Source: Nautiliaceae bacterium
GTDB taxonomy: Bacteria > Campylobacterota > Campylobacteria > Campylobacterales > Nautiliaceae
Length of the DNA: 8,846 nucleotides
Direction of reading: 5' to 3'
NCBI GenBank assembly: GCA_027008345.1
Contig: JALTBU010000060.1
Span: 1-8,846 of the forward strand
Below are positions 5,702 through 8,846 of this stretch, piece after piece. Position numbers and translations under genes: made by a program. Under the pieces are notes generated by a model, which did not search any database, was not told the origin of the DNA, and worked only from the letters and a program-made list of their open reading frames with translations. Numbering within the stretch: position 1 is the stretch's first letter; each line of letters opens with the position of its first letter.

Positions 5702-6949
5702 TTATTTGATATATCTTACTATTAAAACTCCGTTTTTTTCATAAAAATCATAAACATTTTTTTCTGTTTTTAACTCTTCAATAAAATCTGAATCAAATTT
5801 GTCATACTGAACTACTTTAAATTTTTTAATCTCTTTCATTTTAAACAGCGCTATTATCCATATAAATCCCATAATAATGGCTAAGATTAAAAATTCTTTT
5901 AACATACCTTTATTCAGAAAATATCCGGCAACTGCACCGCCAAGAAAAATCCCAAGATACTGAATTGTATTTGAAGTAGAAAGTGCAGTTGCTTTTTGGT
6001 GTGCATATGCTACTTTACTTACGAAACTTTGAAGCACCGGTTCAAGCAGGTTAAATCCGAAGAAAAATATAATAACAGCACTAAATATTGTAACTTTTGT
6101 TCCTATTAAAAACAATATCAGAGATAATGTAATTGCAAGTGCACTTAATATAAATACGAGTTTGCCTTTTCCTCTTTTTTCAGCCAATATCGCTCCAAGC
6201 GGAAGAGCAAAAAATCCCACTACAAGTGCAGGAATATAAACTTTCCAAAGTTCTGTTTTATCCCAACCAAGTTTTGTTGTAAAAATTATTGGTATAAGTA
6301 AGAAAAATACTGTCATCAAACCTTTTTGCATAAATCCCGAATAAAAAAGTTTTAATAATTCTTTATGTAAAAGAATATCTTTTAAAGAAGTGTCATTTTG
6401 CATATGATGAACTATTTTAGGAGCTGGTGGGATTTTTTTAATTACAAGCCAGATTGAAATAATAGCAAGAAGTGCAGTTAATAAGAATAGTTTGTCAACT
6501 CCCCAAGTTGTACCTATTGTAGGTCCTAAAATCATAGAAAGTGCGAATGCAAGAGCAATAAACTGCCCCATTCTTGCAAAAACTTTCGCTCTGTTGTTTT
6601 CATCTGTTAAATCAGCCATATAAGCCATAATAACGCCACCGATTGCTCCGGCACCTTGCAAGAGCCTTCCAAAAATTAACGTATAAATATTGTCTGAAAA
6701 AGCACAAACCAGACTACCGAGTGCCAAAAGTGAAAGACCTATGATTAAAATCTTTTTTTTGTCATATTTGTCTGCAAGTTTTCCAAACGGGATTTGTAAA
6801 AATATCTGAGAAAGCGCATATGCACCAAGTGCAATACCTACACTGAATTCATCTGCTCCTTTTAAATGCATAGCATAAAGAGCAAGAACAGGCATTACAA
6901 TAAAAAGTCCCAAAAAGCGTATTGCCATTAATAATGATAAATAGAGCAT
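5702..6949 (-). CDS. YajR-like major facilitator superfamily transporter
   Basis: This 415-residue inner-membrane protein has about 12 hydrophobic segments between residues 1 and 370 and a hydrophilic central loop near 171-195, as in the MFS fold. Conserved points include motif A after helix 2 (GKLADKYDKKK, 56-66), FGRLLQGAGAIGG (93-105) and LGPTIGTTWG (141-150). These and the following MADLTDENNRAK block (111-122) resemble E. coli YajR closely. The substrate of that family is not settled, and drug or metabolite efflux is possible. YajR carries a C-terminal cytosolic YAM domain of about 65 residues; here only about 40 residues follow the last helix (376-415), with a beta-alpha-beta look. The ATG has AAAGGAT upstream. 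It follows the phosphatase gene by 34 bp, so the two are probably cotranscribed. Confidence 0.85.
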   Translation of the reverse strand: MLYLSLLMAIRFLGLFIVMPVLALYAMHLKGADEFSVGIALGAYALSQIFLQIPFGKLADKYDKKKILIIGLSLLALGSLVCAFSDNIYTLIFGRLLQGAGAIGGVIMAYMADLTDENNRAKVFARMGQFIALAFALSMILGPTIGTTWGVDKLFLLTALLAIISIWLVIKKIPPAPKIVHHMQNDTSLKDILLHKELLKLFYSGFMQKGLMTVFFLLIPIIFTTKLGWDKTELWKVYIPALVVGFFALPLGAILAEKRGKGKLVFILSALAITLSLILFLIGTKVTIFSAVIIFFFGFNLLEPVLQSFVSKVAYAHQKATALSTSNTIQYLGIFLGGAVAGYFLNKGMLKEFLILAIIMGFIWIIALFKMKEIKKFKVVQYDKFDSDFIEELKTEKNVYDFYEKNGVLIVRYIK

Positions 6950-6983
6950 TTTTATCCTTTTTTTTGAAATTGTATCTTAAAGT

Positions 6984-7757
6984 TTATAATTTAACTTTAA
7001 ATTTTTCTTTATTTTTAAAATAAACCGCTTCATTTAATCCCATATCTTTTAGTTTATTAATAGTTTCGTTTAATTTATAACCTACTTGTTCAGGTGAATG
7101 TGCATCGCTTGAAAATGTAATATCAATTCCTTCATTTAAAATCATTTCAAGAAGTTCGTCAGATGGATAATGCTCTTTTACCGGTTTTCTGAGCCCTGAT
7201 GTATTTATTTCAACTGCCATATTAGCTTTTTTAATGGCTTTAACTGCATTTTTAGCCAAATCTTTGATATCTGTTTTTGGTTTATGCCCGAATACTTTTA
7301 CTAAATCAATGTGTCCTACAATATTAAAAAGATTTGAATTTGCCATTTCTTCAATTTTACTGAAATATTCTTTATATACATCATCTACATGGCGTCTGTT
7401 CCACTCTTTGATAAATTCAGGATTGTCAAACCCCCAGTTATCAAGGAAGTGTACGCTTCCTATTAAATAATCCACATTCCTTTCAAGAACTCTTTTATCC
7501 ACCACGGGTGTATAATCAACTTCATATCCAAGAAGAATTTCTATTTTATCTTTGAATTTTTCTTTCAATGTTTTTATTTCTTTTTCATATTTGTCCATAT
7601 CTTCAAAGCCCATTCTGTATTCATAGTCAAATTCCATCGGGGCATGATCTGCAAATCCGTAAATTTTTATTCCTTTTTCAATTGCCTTTTGTATAAATTT
7701 TTCTGGACTTCCCGAAGCATGGTTACATAAAGGGGTGTGGTTATGCAAATCTATCAT
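6984..7757 (-). CDS. Histidinol-phosphatase, PHP family (HisJ/HisK type)
   Basis: The enzyme would hydrolyse L-histidinol phosphate to histidinol, the penultimate stage of histidine synthesis, in the cytoplasm (EC 3.1.3.15). All PHP metal-binding motifs are present: DLHNH (3-7, with H5 and H7), FADHAP (35-40), GYEVDY (77-82, E79), GSVHF (100-104, H103), GHIDL (148-152, H149) and SSDAH (216-220, D218 and H220). The YRMGF segment (47-51) and the 257-residue length fit the HisJ/HisK subfamily rather than PHP polymerase domains. No other his genes are nearby, so the role rests on family motifs alone; another small phosphate monoester is possible. The ATG at 7755-7757 has AAAGGC upstream. It is the first gene of a short unit with the MFS transporter and diverges from cheZ. 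Confidence 0.85.
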   Translation of the reverse strand: MIDLHNHTPLCNHASGSPEKFIQKAIEKGIKIYGFADHAPMEFDYEYRMGFEDMDKYEKEIKTLKEKFKDKIEILLGYEVDYTPVVDKRVLERNVDYLIGSVHFLDNWGFDNPEFIKEWNRRHVDDVYKEYFSKIEEMANSNLFNIVGHIDLVKVFGHKPKTDIKDLAKNAVKAIKKANMAVEINTSGLRKPVKEHYPSDELLEMILNEGIDITFSSDAHSPEQVGYKLNETINKLKDMGLNEAVYFKNKEKFKVKL

Positions 7758-7761
7758 TGTT

Positions 7762-7790
7762 TTGCCTTTTTAGTTGAAATTATATATAAT
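7762..7790 (+). promoter_or_regulatory. Promoter for cheZ and the U32 gene
   Basis: TATAAT at 7785-7790 is preceded, with 17-bp spacing, by TTGCCT at 7762-7767, a partial -35. Transcription would start near 7797, about 16 nt before the cheZ ATG, leaving space for the GAGGTGG ribosome-binding site. This arrangement excludes the in-frame TTG at 7774-7776 as a start, because it would lie upstream of the transcription start. Confidence 0.6.
7779..7784 (-). promoter_or_regulatory. Divergent -10 box for the histidinol-phosphatase gene
   Basis: The minus strand reads TATAAT, exactly abutting the plus-strand -10 (7785-7790) within the perfect 12-bp palindrome ATTATATATAAT. Transcription would start near 7772, about 15 nt before the ATG at 7757. 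No -35 is evident on this strand. Confidence 0.5.
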
Positions 7791-7812
7791 AAATCAAAAA
7801 AAGAGGTGGCCT

Positions 7813-8577
7813 ATGAATCAGGAAGAATTGGATGCATTAGTAGGCGAGGATTTTGAAGATTTTGATGAAGCTGAAACACTTGATGGCAAAAGTGAAGATA
7901 TTGATGAAGATATAACAGATGATATTCTTGAAGAAGTCGACGGCATTGTAGATGATAATGATGAAGTATTGGATGATATGGAAGGATTTGAAGATGTATT
8001 GGAATCAGGAGGGAGTTCAGATGAGATGGAAGAAGATGAAAAAATAGTCCCTCCCCCTGCTGATAATAAAAATAAAGTTGTAGCCCAGCTTGATGAGGTT
8101 ACAAAAGAGAGTGAAGAAAAAGCCACTCAAATCCTTGATATAATGGATGAAATTTCAGCCAATACTGAAAAAAATCTTGAATCTTTAAAAGAAGTGTTGG
8201 AATTTTTAAATAGACATAAAATACTTTGTCAAAAACTTCATGAAAAATTCCCTCATATTAAAACATTTGAAACAGAATTGAATGAAATTGATTCAATGAT
8301 TGAAAAGATTCAAAAAGCCATTGAAACAAACGAAGCCACCTCTGAAAAGATTTTTACCGCTATGGATATTATGCAATATCAAGATATTCATAGACAAAAA
8401 ATTGAAAGGGTTATAAACATTATGAGAGCTTTAATTAAATATATGAATAAATTATTTGAAGGAAGTGTTGAAGATGAAAAAAGAGTTCAAAGTGCAAGAC
8501 ATATACACGGAGATGAAACAGGAGATGTTCTCAGCGATGAGGATATTGAAGCACTTCTTGATCAGTTTGGAGTGTAA
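7813..8577 (+). CDS. cheZ: CheZ-type phosphatase of CheY-phosphate
   Basis: CheZ ends the chemotaxis signal by dephosphorylating CheY-P. From the ATG at 7813 (GAGGTGG upstream) the protein has 254 residues. Residues 12-78 form a very acidic, low-complexity linker. Residues about 90-218 form the long helical hairpin, containing DIMQYQDIHRQKIERVI (185-201). The QDIHRQ segment aligns with QDLTGQ of E. coli CheZ, so D191 and Q195 stand for the catalytic-site Asp143 and Gln147. The C-terminus LSDEDIEALLDQFGV (240-254) is the CheY-binding peptide. The N-terminus MNQEELDALVG has a similar pattern. This is the remote CheZ type of Helicobacter and Campylobacter. The U32 gene begins at the base after its stop codon, a neighbour also seen in those genera. 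A TTG 39 bases upstream is not a credible start. Confidence 0.92.
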   Translation: MNQEELDALVGEDFEDFDEAETLDGKSEDIDEDITDDILEEVDGIVDDNDEVLDDMEGFEDVLESGGSSDEMEEDEKIVPPPADNKNKVVAQLDEVTKESEEKATQILDIMDEISANTEKNLESLKEVLEFLNRHKILCQKLHEKFPHIKTFETELNEIDSMIEKIQKAIETNEATSEKIFTAMDIMQYQDIHRQKIERVINIMRALIKYMNKLFEGSVEDEKRVQSARHIHGDETGDVLSDEDIEALLDQFGV

Positions 8578-8846
8578 ATGAAAAAGCCTGAATTATTAGC
8601 CCCTGCGGGCGATTTTGAAAAATTAAAAATTGCTATTAGCTATGGTGCGGATGCTGTATATGCTGGAGTTAGTCATTTTTCACTTAGATGTCACAGTGGA
8701 AAAGAATTTGATTATGAAACATTTAAAGAAGCTGTTGATTATGCTCATGAAAGGGGTGTGAAAGTATATGCGACTGTAAATTCTTTTCCTTTTGAATCAC
8801 AGCTTAGTTTAGTGGAAAATCATATTAAAAAACTTAAAGAAATCGG
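8578..8846 (+). CDS. Peptidase U32 family protein (TrhP/PrtC-like), 5' part only
   Basis: The ATG at 8578-8580 follows the cheZ stop codon with no gap. GGAG within the last cheZ codons (8569-8572) serves as ribosome-binding site, so the genes are translationally coupled. The frame is open for 89 codons to the right edge; full-length relatives have more than 400 residues. The start KKPELLAPAGDFEKLKIAI (2-20) and YGADAVYAGVSHFSLR (22-37) are the U32 N-terminal signature, and HERGVKVYATVNSFPF (57-72) continues the TIM-barrel-like domain. Members include E. coli TrhP/YegQ, needed for prephenate-dependent tRNA uridine hydroxylation, and the Helicobacter protein annotated as collagenase PrtC. The tRNA role is more plausible for a housekeeping copy, but the cysteines that bind the iron-sulfur cluster are beyond the window, so the subfamily is not certain. 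Confidence 0.88.
   Translation, partial: MKKPELLAPAGDFEKLKIAISYGADAVYAGVSHFSLRCHSGKEFDYETFKEAVDYAHERGVKVYATVNSFPFESQLSLVENHIKKLKEI

Noticed and set aside
6950..6983. Possible separate promoter (TACAAT-like) for the MFS gene in the 34-bp gap after the phosphatase gene
   Set aside because: The match is partial and expected by chance in such AT-rich DNA; cotranscription with the phosphatase is simpler.
7234..7470. Plus-strand frame of 78 codons inside the phosphatase gene
   Set aside because: It is antisense to the conserved PHP motifs and lacks a ribosome-binding site.
7774..7812. N-terminal extension of CheZ from a TTG codon
   Set aside because: The TTG lies upstream of the -10 box and predicted transcription start, and the extension does not resemble CheZ; the ATG at 7813 has a strong Shine-Dalgarno.
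7818..8126. Serine-rich open frame on the minus strand within cheZ
   Set aside because: It is the antisense shadow of the Asp/Glu codons (GAT/GAA) in the acidic linker of CheZ, with no ribosome-binding site or plausible protein character.
1..8846. CRISPR array, tRNA or rRNA gene, insertion sequence, prophage or defence system
   Set aside because: No direct-repeat array with spacers, no tRNA-like cloverleaf, no transposase or integrase-like protein and no flanking inverted repeats were seen.

Overview
The window is strongly AT-rich and reads as the chromosome of a Campylobacterota (Epsilonproteobacteria) member. Three things support this. The flagellar gene order flgI-flgJ-flgM-flgN-flgK, with a short FlgJ lacking a muramidase domain, is the arrangement I know from Campylobacter. 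The CheZ is of the remote Helicobacter/Campylobacter type and is followed directly by a peptidase U32 gene, a pairing also found in those genera. The promoters are AT-rich with strong -10 boxes. A thermophilic vent lineage such as Nautiliales is my best guess, but that placement is inference from overall protein character.

Layout. Positions 1-614 (minus) hold a 3'-truncated gene for a TIGR02757/DUF2400 protein. It diverges from an unrecognised, very acidic 216-residue protein (669-1319, plus). The latter converges with flgK and overlaps its end by 11 bp, with a hairpin across the junction. Positions 1309-5436 (minus) are a flagellar operon transcribed in the order flgI (P-ring), flgJ (rod-binding domain), flgM (anti-sigma-28), flgN (chaperone) and flgK (hook-filament junction). 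A sigma-54-type promoter precedes flgI and a sigma-28-type promoter precedes flgM. A 265-bp spacer (5437-5701) contains a degenerate 7-bp-period repeat block. Next, on the minus strand, come a YajR-like MFS transporter (5702-6949) and a PHP-type histidinol phosphatase (6984-7757), read as phosphatase then transporter. These diverge from cheZ (7813-8577, plus), which is directly followed by the start of a peptidase U32/TrhP-like gene that runs off the right edge.

How the parts fit. The two promoter types match the known flagellar hierarchy. Sigma-54 would turn on flgI and downstream genes, and sigma-28 would add flgM, flgN and flgK late, with FlgM feeding back on sigma-28. A hairpin that buries the flgN ribosome-binding site could couple FlgN synthesis to flgM translation. 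CheZ adds chemotaxis signal termination. Two start sites should be moved downstream from TTG codons to ATG codons (flgI to 5436, cheZ to 7813), because promoter elements cover the TTG positions.

I found no mobile element, CRISPR array, RNA gene or defence system. Most of the window is ordinary core genome. The points worth a second look are the two divergent promoters with palindromic -10 regions, the flgN hairpin, the heptamer repeat block, the duplicated insert in FlgK, the CheZ with CheY-binding-like motifs at both ends, and the unrecognised acidic protein.
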